Source: Nymphaea colorata
Lineage: Eukaryota > Streptophyta > Magnoliopsida > Nymphaeales > Nymphaeaceae
NCBI RefSeq assembly: GCF_008831285.2
Contig: NW_022204915.1
Span: forward strand, 1-39,148
Reading direction: 5' to 3'
DNA length: 39,148 nt
Part shown: positions 1-12,065 of the stretch, in pieces
Layout of the letters: each line of letters begins with the position of its first letter
Numbering within the stretch: the first letter of the stretch is position 1
Program-made: the position numbers and the translations under genes
The notes under the pieces: generated by a model
Database searches by the model: none
The model's input: only the letters and a program-made list of their open reading frames with translations
Told to the model about the DNA's origin: nothing

Positions 1-510
1 TGGTTTATTTAAACAACATACTCATGAGAGCACCGGTTTGGTCAAATGGTTATACGTTGAATAAATTCACTAAACTCTATGATTTTTATCCAACATTTAT
101 TAACTTATACTATTTCATTCAACATACAACCTTCAATAAATTAACACTTATCGCTTTTATCTAATTCTACCATGTAGCTGAGAAAAAAATTAAACAAAAA
201 AAATGTGAAATAGAAAAATGAAAAAAAATACAAGTATTAATTACAAAACAGAGGTAGAGGGAGAGATGGACATGAGCTATAGGTAGGCACTCGAGGTGCA
301 CATTTCATGCATTGAGTTGTGTGATTCAAATAACAGTGGTGGCTACGTTATGGGTTTAGGTAATATAGCGGTGGTAAATCGCTGTTATAGGTTTATAGCG
401 GTGAAATTTCTACTGGTGCTAGAGAACACCGGTATAAATACCTTAGCGGCGAGACATTTCACTGGTATAAGTATATACGGCTGCGAACTACCTCATCGTT
501 AGAGATCTAT
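1..510. repeat. Dispersed repeat with AGCGGTG motifs, copy A
   Basis: This block resembles 5558-6010 in the same orientation. Both begin with a T-rich segment followed by a CAACA-AC-C word and 'AAATTCA-TAAAC'. Both pass through a purine-rich 'ACAGAG..GAGG.AGA' zone and end with repeated TATAGCGGTGA, TTAGCGGCGA and CACTGGTATA words near 365-500. Alternating AGCGGTG and CACCGCT words in both orientations are common in subterminal regions of plant DNA transposons such as CACTA elements, so this may be the end of a non-autonomous element. No transposase is visible. The window edge hides its left limit. Confidence 0.55.
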
Positions 511-901
511 ACCAGTTCTAACCGTCGCCGGTATTTTACTGTCCCAGTTGCGTTCATCACCTGTATAGGTTATTATGATTAAAGAATAGCACAAACATAA
601 TTTGTACCCCAAAAGATTATAGGCTCAAGTGAATATTTCCATGCCTTTCAACCAAAAATATGTCTTAGGCAATGTGTTCATTCTGCATCCACACGCTAAG
701 GGGGAACAGAACTCAGCCACGTGATGCAATGGTCAGCTGTTGACAGATTGTCGTACCATGCTAATTAGAGATGATGGTGGCGAGGGCTGTCTATTTTCTG
801 TGGAATGGTTGCAAGAGTTGAAGGTATGTAGAGAAGTTGCTCAAAAGAATCAGAGTCTCAAGTCAATTTGGTTCACTTGACACGAGATTTTCTTGTATAT
901 A
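511..901. other. Non-coding stretch, nothing recognised
   Basis: No plausible coding frame, RNA gene or repeat partner was seen here. Composition is that of ordinary plant intergenic DNA. Confidence 0.5.
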
Positions 902-1432
902 TACAATGACGGGAGGAAGGTATTCATACTCCACCTTGTATACTGCATCATTTGTTATGTATAAAGAATCTCACCTTATAAAAGAACCTCTAGAGGATGA
1001 TCTGAAAAGTTTTTGAATATCAATTTATTTTTAGTAATGTTTCTCGTAACAAAAGGCTTAGATGCCCAAGATTGTCTTGTACATAGTTCTAGTTATTGTA
1101 CTGCAAACATGATCATGCCTTAGTGTACGGAATAACACTTGAGCATATTTAGGAAGAAGTTGCCAACAAACAAATGATTAGTGGTCCAACCTAGGAGTTG
1201 GGTTTTCTTTCTACTCTATGTTTTCTCTTTTGACATCCACGTCATTGAATACAACAATGTTATTTCAATTCAAAACCAAGCTGATACCATTAGTAGTATG
1301 ATGCTGTAATAAATGACAGTTTGTCATTGAGAAGAACCCCAGATGGTACATCAGCATAAGATGAGATTCTTTTGTAATGAACAAATAATGCAGTATATGG
1401 GGTGGAGTATGAATACCTTCCTACCGTCATTG
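902..1432. repeat. Inverted repeat with about 75 bp arms
   Basis: The left arm (902-976) and right arm (1357-1432) are reverse complements with scattered mismatches; the shared core includes GGAAGGTATTCATACTCCACC. The loop of about 380 bp has no coding frame. The size and shape fit a MITE-like element or an inverted fragment of a repeat. I could not find a clean target-site duplication. Confidence 0.5.
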
Positions 1433-1883
1433 AATCGAACTCATCAATCCATGCACCACTTTACACACACACACATATATATATGTTGCTAGACAAATTA
1501 GACCGGAAAAATAATTAATGAGACCGATTAGGTTTGATGCATTTTTCTTCTGAAAAGTTACAAGTAACCATTTTTATTTATACAATTACCTACAGGCACA
1601 TGCCCCACTGTTTATATTTACATTTTTATTTATACAATTACTTACCTACAGGCACATCAGCTTTTGTATCTTCCCCATTTTTATAAGACTTTTAGGGAAG
1701 CAATTGTAAATATGGTATAGAGATGGTTGGTTGGCATTCATTTGGCATGCAATTTCCATATCTTGCAATAAATTTATTTGTACAAATGTGAAGCTTCCGC
1801 CCCCTCCCTCCTTCCTCTCTCTCCTTTCATTTGATCTTTTTCTACCAAACAATGCCAACCAGAATTACCCAACGCCTTTTTAT
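1433..1883. other. Non-coding stretch with short CA/TA microsatellite
   Basis: This stretch contains a short (CA)n(TA)n run near 1465-1483 and an imperfect local duplication of an ATTTTTATTTATACAATTAC word near 1571 and 1624. No gene was recognised. Confidence 0.5.
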
Positions 1884-2135
1884 CATAAAATTAAACTCCG
1901 CTCTGTGCTCTCATTCAAACACAGAACACTATACTTGCACTTTCAGTGGGACCTGAGTTATGCCAAACTGAAAATCTTGAATTTCTTTTTAAGGATTAAT
2001 AAACTTGAAGAGAAATAGATCAGTCTTTATTGAATATAATTTTTTTATTATATTTTTTGCACATAGGCCCTCATTTGATTAAGGTTACTGAAATCTTTAG
2101 GTGTGATTGAGATACTACACATGCATGTTTGCTCC
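1884..2135. repeat. Direct repeat of about 250 bp, copy 1
   Basis: This segment matches 2575-2830 in the same orientation, with roughly one difference per ten bases by eye. Both copies contain ATTAAACTCCG, CACTTTCAGTGGGACCTGAG and TTTGATTAAGGTTACT. The spacing of about 690 bp suggests a local duplication including unique sequence between the copies, or two copies of a short dispersed repeat. Confidence 0.7.
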
Positions 2136-2574
2136 AGTCATTACCACCGAACCTATCCACAGCCTCAGGTGCTGAATGGTTACACTCAATTCGGGTATTG
2201 GCCAAGGCTTAACCGTTCCATACAATTCACTTAGGCTACAGTGATTGGTTATCCAACACCCCATCCTCTTTTTTCCATGCTCTTTCCCCACCAATAGAAA
2301 GGAATCTGAGGAGACAATAGACTGATTATCAAGATTTTACTTTTTTTACTTATTATGTAGCTTCTATATCCCCACTTCTATTAATGAGTATTCTTTGCTG
2401 TGCATGTATCTGTTCTACATTTCTATTTTCAAATTTTCCCTTCCCTGAATACCAAGATCAATTTAGGCTGTGCCCAGAATTTGGCCACAGCCTTTCATAT
2501 TTATATTTTCATTTTAACGAGTTCAGAAGAATTCTAATCTAAGTTAAAGATTAAACTTGAATCCTTAATTTATG
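2136..2574. other. Non-coding spacer between direct repeats
   Basis: No coding frame or recognisable element was seen between the two copies of the 250 bp repeat. Confidence 0.5.
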
Positions 2575-2830
2575 GTAAAAATTAAACTCCGTTTGGCACT
2601 CTCATTTCAAACATAGAACACTATATTTTGCACTTTCAGTGGGACCTGAGTCATGTCAAACTGAAAATCTTAAATTTCTTTTTATGGATTAATGCACTAG
2701 AAAAGAAGTACATTAGTCTAAATTTGGAATATAATTTTTTATTATTATTTTTAGCACGTAGGCCCTGATTTGATTAAGGTTACTACAATCTTCAGGTGTG
2801 ATTGAGATACTACACACACATGTTTGCTCC
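2575..2830. repeat. Direct repeat of about 250 bp, copy 2
   Basis: This is the partner of 1884-2135. It ends with ACATGTTTGCTCC, matching the end of the first copy, and then diverges. Confidence 0.7.
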
Positions 2831-3360
2831 TGCATGATATGGATTGACTTGCCAAAATCTCTTCGAAGCTACATAGAGTCAAGTGGTCATGCATGATATG
2901 TTGATTCTCTGTATGTCCTTGTGCTTGAAAGGTTTCAATCATTTTCTTTCTATGTTTCCTGTTATTTTAGAAAATAGGGATGAGTAAAGTAGCCAACTCT
3001 TTGGCTTATGCTGCTTGCTAAAGCATAAGCCTTCTGCTTGTTCCCTGTAGCGTGAGAGAAGGCTTTGGACCTAAAGAAATCTGACTTTTGTGTTCTGGGA
3101 TGTAATATAGGGTATGCATATAAGTTTATTAAGACTTTAGTTCTACGTCTTCTGACTATCTTGCTCAAAGTGACCATGAGGGTATTTATTTTGGTGTTAC
3201 CCTTGGCATAATTGTTCTAGAATAAGAACTGTTGCCATAATTGCGTCTGGTTCCTATTCCATGTGCAGCATGAACAGAAACATCTTGTTTGAATGTTCTT
3301 GCAACCAGGTGCACTTGTTCCTCTTGGAACAGATGCTTGGTTGTCAATAATCAACATATT
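2831..3360. other. Non-coding stretch, nothing recognised
   Basis: Short frames occur on both strands, but none shows a family motif or exon-like structure that I recognise. Confidence 0.4.
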
Positions 3361-3367
3361 TATATAT

Positions 3368-3445
<78 letters not shown>

Positions 3446-3446
3446 T
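3361..3446. repeat. Compound (TA)n(GA)n microsatellite
   Basis: A (TA)n run from 3361 to about 3421 passes directly into a (GA)n run to about 3445. The frames across it translate to IYIYIY and REREREs and are not genes. Confidence 0.95.
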
Positions 3447-4821
3447 ATGTTTTCAGTCAATTAGCAGAATTGAACATATGGCAATTAATGAAAATAAAAA
3501 GCACATTTCCAGTTAATAATTTGTTGTTAATATTACTCATCTTTTAGTAAAATTTGTGTATGTTTTCTTCCATAAAGTACTTGCAGATCAACAGCAAACT
3601 TTATGTTGATGAATCTAAGGGAATAAAATTATAAAATATATACAGATATAAGTATGTATCTATGTATACACACACACAGAGAGACACACAAATATGCTTA
3701 TGTAGCACCCATCTCGTATTGAGTGTCTATTTGCTAGGTTGAAGAGCAACATGGGATTTTCCATCTTCATCTATATTTTGCATTCTATCTATTTCTCAAT
3801 GTTGTATGAAGTATCTATTTTTGCGGACTTGAATGTGAGCTTATGAATCTCTAACAATATGAAGTAACAGCATACTTGGTCACTGTAATGACCAGCTCTT
3901 TGTTATGAACCTCATGGTTTGGAACTTTTGACTTCAAATGATGACAAACTGCTAATTGATCTAACAACATCAGAACCATGGCTTCAATGTGTAGTTTCTG
4001 ATGAGGTTCATTTCTCTTTTCAGTTTCATTGTAGTGCTCATGAGTAGTTGTATTGCTTTTCAATATTATTCTTGGATTTACACTTCATGTTTCTAGTCTA
4101 CTCAAAAAGTATATCACATGAGAGCATGGACATTATGTTCATACATTAAGCTTATTATCTCTTATTTTGGAGAGAAAACATTATTTTCGTTTAGACAACC
4201 TCTATCTTCACTTCTTACATTAGTTGCTTGAATAGATTGGAATTGTTATACTCATTTAGCTCAGTATCAATCCCTAAAACCGATGCATGGCCAAGCTCAG
4301 CCAAACGATCACGGACACATAGAAACACATGTATAGAACGTTATCTCAATATTGTAAAGTTGGTATGTTACTTAAACGTGGATTCCTAGAATAGGATAAA
4401 TCTTAAACTTACTATTGCTATAATTCAGTGTTTCGGGTTGATTAAAGATCATTGGTTGTTTGTTTTGGCAAGGTATTTTTTGTTTCAACCTTCCTTGATA
4501 ATATGCCATAAAGCATGGAAATTGTATATGAACTTAAAGAAAAGGAAATCCCTCCTTGAATATGCTTTTTATTCTCATTGCCAATGTATTTCAAAAAGGA
4601 CTGGTGGAATCTACTTTAACAGCAGTGTGATTTTAACTTGTACATATATGAAACTTTGCCACTAAAATCTCTATAAGATCCATAATATTGGTAGATACAT
4701 GTTCCTTTTTTTTTTGGTTCTTTCAGTAGTCTTTTAATATATTCAAACAATTTATAATAGTTAAGAGAACTGTCAAACATGTTGTTGTTGTGGTAAGTCT
4801 TTAAAATACCTTTTTTTTCTT
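3447..4821. other. AT-rich non-coding stretch
   Basis: A short CACACACAGAGAGACACACA microsatellite lies near 3669-3690. No gene, RNA or mobile element is recognised in the rest. Confidence 0.4.
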
Positions 4822-5184
4822 CATGTGACTGTTGGCAATTTTATTGATGTCCATGGAGGGAATCTAAAGTACATGAAGGGAGCCTATGTCTACAACAAAA
4901 TCAGCATTTATTGATATTGATGATTTTGACAAACTACTGAACCAGTTACAACTTGGAGGTATTTGTATCAGTTTTTAAAATGTCTAATTGTCGATTGTTG
5001 TTTCATGTTCTCTATGAGCAAGGTGTTCTTTGTCACAGTCATAAATTAGTTGCTATCTTTTTGTTGCAGCTCTAGTTAGATATGTTGCTTTTTAAGATGT
5101 AGGAGGCAATGGGGCTTGTTAGAGTGTATTTGAAGCCCCACGGCAAAGGCCTAATTACATCAAGTCTTTTATTCTCTACTCGAG
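4822..5184 (+). pseudogene. DRG-type GTPase gene fragment, two degraded exons
   Basis: The first exon (about 4822-4958) encodes degraded words that fit the developmentally regulated GTP-binding protein family (DRG, Obg-related): FIDVHGGNLKYMK, then VYNKI, then after a frameshift IDIDDFDKL. In the family these precede the NLKLNLDRLL segment. The exon ends at a GT donor (4959) and the second exon starts after TTGTTGCAG (5069); across this junction the frame reads like the family again. The second exon (5070-5184) encodes MGLVRVY and the start of the TGS-like C-terminal domain, ending at a GGTAAATG donor. A TAG stop replaces a likely Trp codon at 5099-5101, and another TAG lies at the exon 2 start. 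The retained 111 bp intron means it is not a processed copy. The GTPase core and the last exon are not visible nearby. Confidence 0.75.
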
Positions 5185-5557
5185 GTAAATGTCTTATGTT
5201 ATTTTAGCATTTATTGGTTGCTTGCATTTGAGTTATCGTCATAGACTTAGTATTATTACCGTGCACTTTTGGTGCATGTCAAATGTTAAAGGTTGCCCAA
5301 TTTCATTTATGTGAAGCGAGAACTAGCAAAGCAACAAGTTGTGACACATATGTTTTAGCATATGATGCCCACAAAGATAATGTAAAAAATTTAAAGAAAA
5401 GAAAAAGAAGAAAAAGGCATTATTATCTCATGTCAAAATCAGAAATGAAGGATAAAACTGTCTAAATTAATTTAGTTGTTACCAACTATTTTCCATCAAA
5501 GCTTGTGAAATATTTAATAACTTGTAAGTATGGCAGATGAAAAAAAAGCAATACTTT
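5185..5557. other. Non-coding stretch downstream of DRG fragment
   Basis: A 60-codon frame at 5283-5465 ends in a Lys/Arg-rich run and matches nothing I recognise, including the expected last DRG exon. Confidence 0.4.
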
Positions 5558-6010
5558 CATTTATTTAAGCAACACACTTGCGAGGCACTTTTTCATCAAA
5601 CCGTTAGAAGTAAAATAAATTCATTAAACTTCACATGGTTTAATTTGACATACAGCCTTTGTTAAATCCAACATTAGTGAAATTCTACCATATTGTTGAC
5701 AGAAAACTAAATTAAAACAAAAACATAGCTAACTTGTAGAAAAGATACAAGTGTTAATCATAAAACAGAGAGGGAGGTAGACTTGAGCGATATGATAAGC
5801 ATGCAGCTGAAGCTCTGAGTGTCTCCGATACTGGTTAGAGCAAGATATACGGTGGAAAAAACTACCGTTGTAGGTCTATAGCGGTGAAGACTTGAAGCAA
5901 TGTTAAACATCACTGGTATACATGGATTTAGCGGCGACGAAATCACCGCTGTAGGGCACATATACCAGCCACTAAATCACCAGTATAGATAAGGATGCGC
6001 ACCTCTCATC
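5558..6010. repeat. Dispersed repeat with AGCGGTG motifs, copy B
   Basis: This is the second copy of the repeat at 1-510, in direct orientation. It carries the same TATAGCGGTGAA, TTTAGCGGCGACGA and AAATCACCGCTG words and ends near CACCTCTCATCG, comparable to CTACCTCATCG at the end of copy A. The two copies stand about 5.5 kb apart with no coding DNA between them that could define a single element. Confidence 0.55.
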
Positions 6011-9000
6011 GAGCAAGTTCCAGTTCCAATGAATCGAAGTTATATCTCACGAGATCCATTCCCTACAAGTCATTGCACTTGGGGAAAATGCAGCCACATT
6101 TTTGTTTAAGGAGGAAAGACATTCTTGGAAAGATGAAATCAACCCTGAAAAGTAACATATTTTGTTGCTTTCACCATTTCATTTTCCCTCTATCAAAATG
6201 TGCATATATATATCAATAAATCATGGCACGTTCAATCGAAGCACAACATTGCCAACAAAAAGAAAAGGAACTCAATGTCACCATTCAGGATGTTCCCAGC
6301 TTTCATACAATGATCTACAAACTTATATTCTCCTTTTGGGTGATTTTAATATCCACCTTCGGATTAGTTTTACATGTTTGCTCATTCTTTGGCCTACTTT
6401 TACATGTTGACCAATTCTTTTGTTTTATTTTTATTCAAGTAGCAGTCTTAAAATTAATTTTAGTTAAGAAAGGGAAAATGTCCTCAGTTTTGGTGTTTGT
6501 GAATGATTCTGATAACTATATCTTCTACATCCTTAATTTTTATCTTTGAGATGTCTCCACAAAAATCTTCGCCTTATGGGCAGAATTCCATAATCAATCC
6601 TTCATGTTGCCACATCAAAAACCCAGAGATACATTTTTATATATATCAGCCATTGACATTTTTGAGACCATACTCTTCAACTTGGTTCAACTTAATAGCT
6701 CATATTGGTTGTCAGTTCAGAATACCTTTTACATATATATAGCTATTAGTGAGTTACATCTTTCTACTTAAACTTATCCCCACAATCTTGGTCTAGATAA
6801 CTTTGGAGTTTGTACCGGAGCCATTAATTAGCAGTTTTTCCTTTTTAATTCTATTTTCTTGATAATATTTTCAAGTTGATGGGATAATTTCATCATTTGG
6901 ATGATTACTTTAATACTTTTGACAAGATCAAGTGTTTGTTTAAAAAACAGAAAGAAAAGTTGGACATTTGGTGTTTCAAAAGGAGTTGCTCTTATTTTTC
7001 TCATTTAATTTGTGGAGCAGTCTTTGTAAACATTGAAAACATTATTGGTGTGGATTCTTAGATTTAAATACATTGAGATTGCACATAGTGGCTGGGAAGA
7101 GATATATAAGTTACGTTTCTTACGGTTTAATTTAAAAAAAAAAACAATTGTTAAACTGTTTTTAAATCCAATGTATGGCTTCTACTGGAATTTTTGTAAG
7201 TGAGATAGATCTGTATGCTTGATGTATACACATACAGCTATATTCTATAATGCAATTGTTACATTATGAAGAATTTTTTGATGGAGGAGCAGGATCTGTA
7301 ACGCAAGTCGCAGCTGCATGTATAAGGGATTATAAACAAATCATCTTTACTTTACTCTATGCAACTATGGTCTTCCCTGATTAGGTCCTGCATTTAATTT
7401 TTTATAAAGATCGGGTCAACCTGACCTCTACTGAAACCCAAAAGATTGCATGTTAATAATTGAAAAAAACAAAAGGGTCTTCACTGGAATTGTGTACAAA
7501 ACAACGGGTCAACGTCAAATTTCCCAAAACAGGTATAAGTGGCTCTTTGTCAACTTCTTTTCCATTTCCTTCTCTCATTTTATCTCTCCTCACCCTCTTG
7601 AAACTTGTTTGTCCCCTTCTATTTTTGAGGATTTTATGTTGAGCAGCTGGAAGCATCTACTATCACCAGCCATATGTGGCGATCGGTGAGCAGACCAGAG
7701 CTTGAGCAGCAGCAGTAAAAGCCCAACAAGAATAGGTATTAATTTTTCTTTCTCTCTCTTCCTCAAGTTTCTTCTTCATTTCTTCCTTTGAGGGTGTCCT
7801 CAGGCGAAATTCGGCACGTCATTTTTTTAGTCTTTTTTCGATCAGTTTTCCCCTTTCTTGTTTTCTTGCTGATATGGCAGATGCCTGGATCAGTTCTTTT
7901 TTTTCTTTTTTATTTTGTTGCTCATACTACACCCTGTAGGAATTCATTATCAACTGACCCCACTTGATGACATAGAAGTAGCAGATTTGGCTGAAGAAGA
8001 GATTCTGCACTCTGGGGTTATCTTCTTCCTTAGTGAAACAGAGTCCACCTGGGGATAGTAACAATGAACTTTTTTTTATTCATTTATGCCCTTTTATGTT
8101 GTTCTGGAGCACAAAGGCTCTATGTGGCACAGGAATTGCACCTCTGGTCCTAAAATATCACATACCATGCACTATATATCAATTAATGATGGCTTCAATG
8201 AATTTTTTTTATTTCAACTTCCGTTCAGGAAGGCTCCAAGCCCCAAAAATGCGCTTCAGTGCTCAAAATGTGACTTATGTGTGTCATCGTCATCTTGCTC
8301 AGGCATGGCTTGATGAGCGAAGGTAAAAGGTGTGCTTGAAGAAAGAAAAAAACTTTTATCCTGACGAAATCCCAGTCAAAACCATATTGCGTTGGTAACC
8401 GCTTCTAATTTGTTTTTTCACTTTGACCATTTATTCCTCACTCTATATAATCACATTGGCTGGTCATGCCAAAATGACAGAACCACATATTGTGGTTGGT
8501 ACCTCTTCTAGTTTGTCTTTTTGTTAATTGTTAATTCATGAGAATTTTTAAATAGGAAAATGTAGAAAAAGCTCAACATAGTGATATACATATATATATT
8601 GATCAATTAGAGACGATTTACCCCTTTAATGGTACAATTCCCATACCCAAATCAAGAAAATCCTTCATTTTCTACCTAGGTATCACTTTTATTTTCATTT
8701 TCATCATCAACAACGTTGTCTTATTGCAGCTATTTACTTACCTTTGTGAGATTTGATGTTTACATTTAAAATTACTGTTTACAATTAGCAAACACTAAGG
8801 TTTCTATTATTGTACCAAAACATTTTTTAATATGCATTTATAAACAAATTTAAGAGGCCGATGCATAGATACAACATGCCCTAAGATTGTAATCTATACT
8901 AATTTCAATAGGCAACATTGACAAGTTCATATTAAGAGATTGTAAGGTGGCCATATTACCAATGAAAGGAAACTATGTTTAATTTCAAGATCTGTTAGAA

Positions 9001-9379
9001 AAGGTAGTCATACTATTAAGTAATCAATTGTTGCATTTAGAAGATTAGGCTCCTAGTGCTCATCATTGGGAGTGGTATAGAAAATTTGAGCAAGAATTAT
9101 TGGTAATTCTTTTAAATATATAAAACATTATATGAAACCTAAAAAATTTATTGAGTTCATGAAGTTTAATTGAGTTGAGTTCATGTATCTTGAACTGAAC
9201 TTGTTTATATGCCGGAAATGGACTCTTTTAGGAAATGAGTCGAGGTTCACTGAGTTTGAGTTCGCTTGACTTGTTGTACATCCATATCCACTTTGACACA
9301 CCCAAATGGGCTTGTCCCCTATTTATAATGGTGAACATGTTGGAGGTGGGAGGCTTCCAATTAAGGATGCCATGAATAT
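6011..9379. other. Long AT-rich non-coding region
   Basis: Many short frames occur but none has a recognisable domain. A pyrimidine-rich stretch at 7540-7620 and 7740-7800 resembles a plant 5' leader or intron, and 8218-8330 has a cysteine-containing frame without a known motif. No RNA gene was seen. Confidence 0.4.
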
Positions 9380-9770
9380 ATCGGCCTTGAATCAGATATC
9401 TGACAGAATTGTTTCAAAAAGATCAGAAGAAGAAAAAATTTAATATTTAATTCAGAAATCAGATCAGTTCAGATTTAAGAAATAATATTCGATCAAATTC
9501 CATTTAGATATACATAAATGTACAATTGAATTCAAATTTGTATTTAGTTTCAAACGAAAATCCTATATTCGATGCTCTCACAATATGAAAATCGACCAAA
9601 ATTGGATTCAGACTTAGACATGAATATAAAAATCAAATTCAAATTAGATTCAAATTTCGAAATTTGATTTGGGATTCAGATTTGAATATGACATTTCTTT
9701 CATTCATATTAAAATCTGGGTTTGAATCCAAGTATATGAATATCTGAAAAAGCAGATACGGTTAATAAGA
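9380..9770. repeat. Low-complexity TTGAATTC / AAATTCAAAT-rich tract
   Basis: Short words such as AAATCAGATT, TTCAAATTTG and GATTCAGATTTGAATATGA recur in both orientations over about 390 bp. The tract is degenerate, not a clean tandem array, and may be a decayed satellite or non-coding part of a retrotransposon. Confidence 0.4.
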
Positions 9771-9869
9771 GAACAATTCCCCATCCCATTTTCTTGTAAA
9801 TCACCATTTAATGTTTACACCCATTTGATGTAGCTCTAGGTCAAAACGAGTTTTAAAAGTAAAATAATA

Positions 9870-10975
9870 TTCATTCGTTGACTTCTTAGTTGGAAATGTC
9901 TCGTTATATAGTCAATGCCATCCATTTGAGTGAAGCCTTTTAGCAACCATCATTGCCTTGTACCTCTCAATTTTGTCATTAGAGTTTTTTCAGTTTTAAA
10001 TACCTATTTGCATCATATGTGTTTGACTATTTTAGATAGAGCGACAAGGTCCCACACTTGAGTGTTAGTGAGTTTAACTCTTCTTTTATGGCTTCTATCC
10101 AACGTGCAGATTGCATACACTCAATAGTTTCCATAATGGTGATTGGATCATCATCATCTATGAAATCATTGGGTTCCTATAAGTGTACCACATAATCTTG
10201 ATGAATAACAAATCTTATTGTCAATGACATGAACAATAAAATATGTAACCTTTTGACCTTTTTGGATAACCAATGAAGAAGCTACTAATTGTTATAGGGT
10301 CAAAAGCCTTTATGTGAGGGTTATATAATTTGGCTCCTGCTGGATAACTTCAAATGTGTATATATAATAGTGGAGGCTTTCGGCCTGTCAATAACTATAA
10401 GGAGTTTTAGAAACAACTTTAGCAGATACATTATTCAAATTGTGTGTAGCTATCCTTAAAAGCCTCACTCCACAACCCAATAAAGAGTGGTGAATAATTC
10501 AACATATGATGAACCATTTCTTTAAGCATATGATTTCTTCTTTCAGTTGTATCATTCTAATATGCACTAGCAGACATAGTGCATTGAGGTACAATGCCTT
10601 CTTCCTTGAGAAAACATGCTAAAGGTCCCTCCTGTTACCCCATCACAGTAAAACATCCATAGTACTCACCACCTCTATCTGATTAGACACTTGCATTACT
10701 TCTCCATTTTGTTTTTCGACCTCATTCTTAAAGTCTTTCAAAGCTTAATAGAATTCCAATTTCTCAAATATAAGATAGTGATAAATTAGCAGTAATTGTT
10801 AATAAAGGTGACAAAATACATTTCGCCCACATAACATAGGGCAAACGGTTTGCATACATCTGTATGAATAATTTCTACTTTGTTGTTGCTCATTTTAGAA
10901 CATTTCTTGTATGTGTTACTCTGCTTATACTTAATATGTCCTAAGCGATAGTGCCAAAACATATAGAATTTCATT
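9870..10975 (-). pseudogene. Degenerate Ty1/copia polyprotein fragment
   Basis: Reading the minus strand from 10975, the fragment begins with a gag-pre-integrase-like YRLGHIK and integrase words IIHTDVCKPF and YFVTFINNYC, matching the (H)xRLGH, HTDVCGPF and YFVTFIDDYS landmarks of copia integrase. Further on (10060-10120) WIEAIKEELNSL matches the start of the copia reverse transcriptase. The word AKGFTQMDGIDY (about 9930-9960) matches the RT segment AKGFTQ..GIDY. Frames change often and stops are frequent, so the fragment is old and dead. Gag, protease, RNase H and LTRs are not visible. The integrase C-terminal part is heavily shortened. Confidence 0.85.
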
Positions 10976-11099
10976 CAACATGCCACATTTATTACCAATT
11001 GATATATTGCCACAAGATAGAGACTCATGGCTCGTAGTTAATCAGTCAAACATGTATAACCAATCCAGATTGAATATTTCTAAATAAATAATTTTGAAT

Positions 11100-12062
11100 T
11101 TTCAAATTAAAACAGTATCCAAGTTTATCTAGTAATGAAAGGTATAGGTATCCGATCCAGAGGCTGGACACACAGCCATAGGTGAATTGGATTTGTTTTC
11201 ATTCATTATAGTACATGTGCATGAAGTAGTTTCTTTGATATGCACTTTATCTGATGATTCAGAAGAAGATGGCTTCAAAAGCTGCAGATTGACTCCAAAA
11301 AGTTTTTTTGCTTTACAACATGCATCTTCTCAAAGACTGCCATCTATAAGAAGTGAATTGGATTTTGCATTCATTGAAACATGCTCCCAGCATGGACTAT
11401 CCTCCTGTCGGGAATAAGCTTTATCGATGGTTTTACGATGCTCTTTCAATTCAATGAATATTTCAGCACTCAAACCTTTTTCCCCTTTAGCATTAGATAC
11501 ATCGCTCTCAGGTGCACTCAAACCTCAATATGAAAGCTGCTCTTCATTGACCTTATATCTATGCCTACTTCGATCGCTCTCTGCATTAGATGAACTGTTG
11601 CTTTGCAATTTCTGCTGTTTCTGGTCGTGATCAACATTCTTATCCTCCTCTCCAAAAATACATGATCCATCTGGAGTGCTCCTTTTATGCTTTAAAAGAG
11701 GTCCTTCCCTACCTAGATCGGGGAAATTTATGCATGCATTAACCTTAGTCCCTGAACCTGCAGGAGTATCATCCTTAATGTGTGAAAGCATTCCAAGATT
11801 CAACTCTTGATGACCGAAACCAATCTAAAATAACTTATCAGAGTTGGTGGTTAATGGAAATTCCAAAGAATTCATAATGTGTAGTTTGTTGACAAGATAT
11901 GAAGCCATGTGGCTATTTTCTACTGAACTTGATTGAAAGGCTCCTGAAGTATCGCAACCATTTTCCTCAGATTTGCATGCTTCGTTCATGTCAAGGACTT
12001 TTGGACTCTTTGTGCTAGAATTTGATCCTTCCTTTGAAGGATATTTCAGTGCATTAGATTTT
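11100..12062 (-). pseudogene. Decayed plant coding fragment with KLFGV word
   Basis: One minus-strand frame runs from about 12060 to 11142 with only three internal stops: one near 11825, then 11525 and 11330. Between stops it is acidic and Ser/Asn/Lys-rich without a fold I recognise. Near its end it contains KKLFGVNL followed by Ser-rich sequence. (K/R)LFGV is the repression motif known from class B heat-shock factors, some B3 and other plant regulators, but the flanking sequence does not identify the family. It is probably a large exon of a nuclear regulatory protein. It is cut at 12062 by pararetroviral sequence, so its 5' part is missing. Confidence 0.5.
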
Positions 12063-12065
12063 TTT

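Noticed and set aside
902-1432. CRISPR-like or structural RNA gene
   Set aside because: There is only a single pair of inverted arms with mismatches; no spaced array and no known RNA fold.
3289-3547. Frames with IYIYIY and RERERE repeats
   Set aside because: They are produced by the (TA)n(GA)n microsatellite.
8086-8330. Zinc-finger gene from Cys-containing frames
   Set aside because: The cysteine spacing fits no known finger and two overlapping frames are open, as expected by chance.
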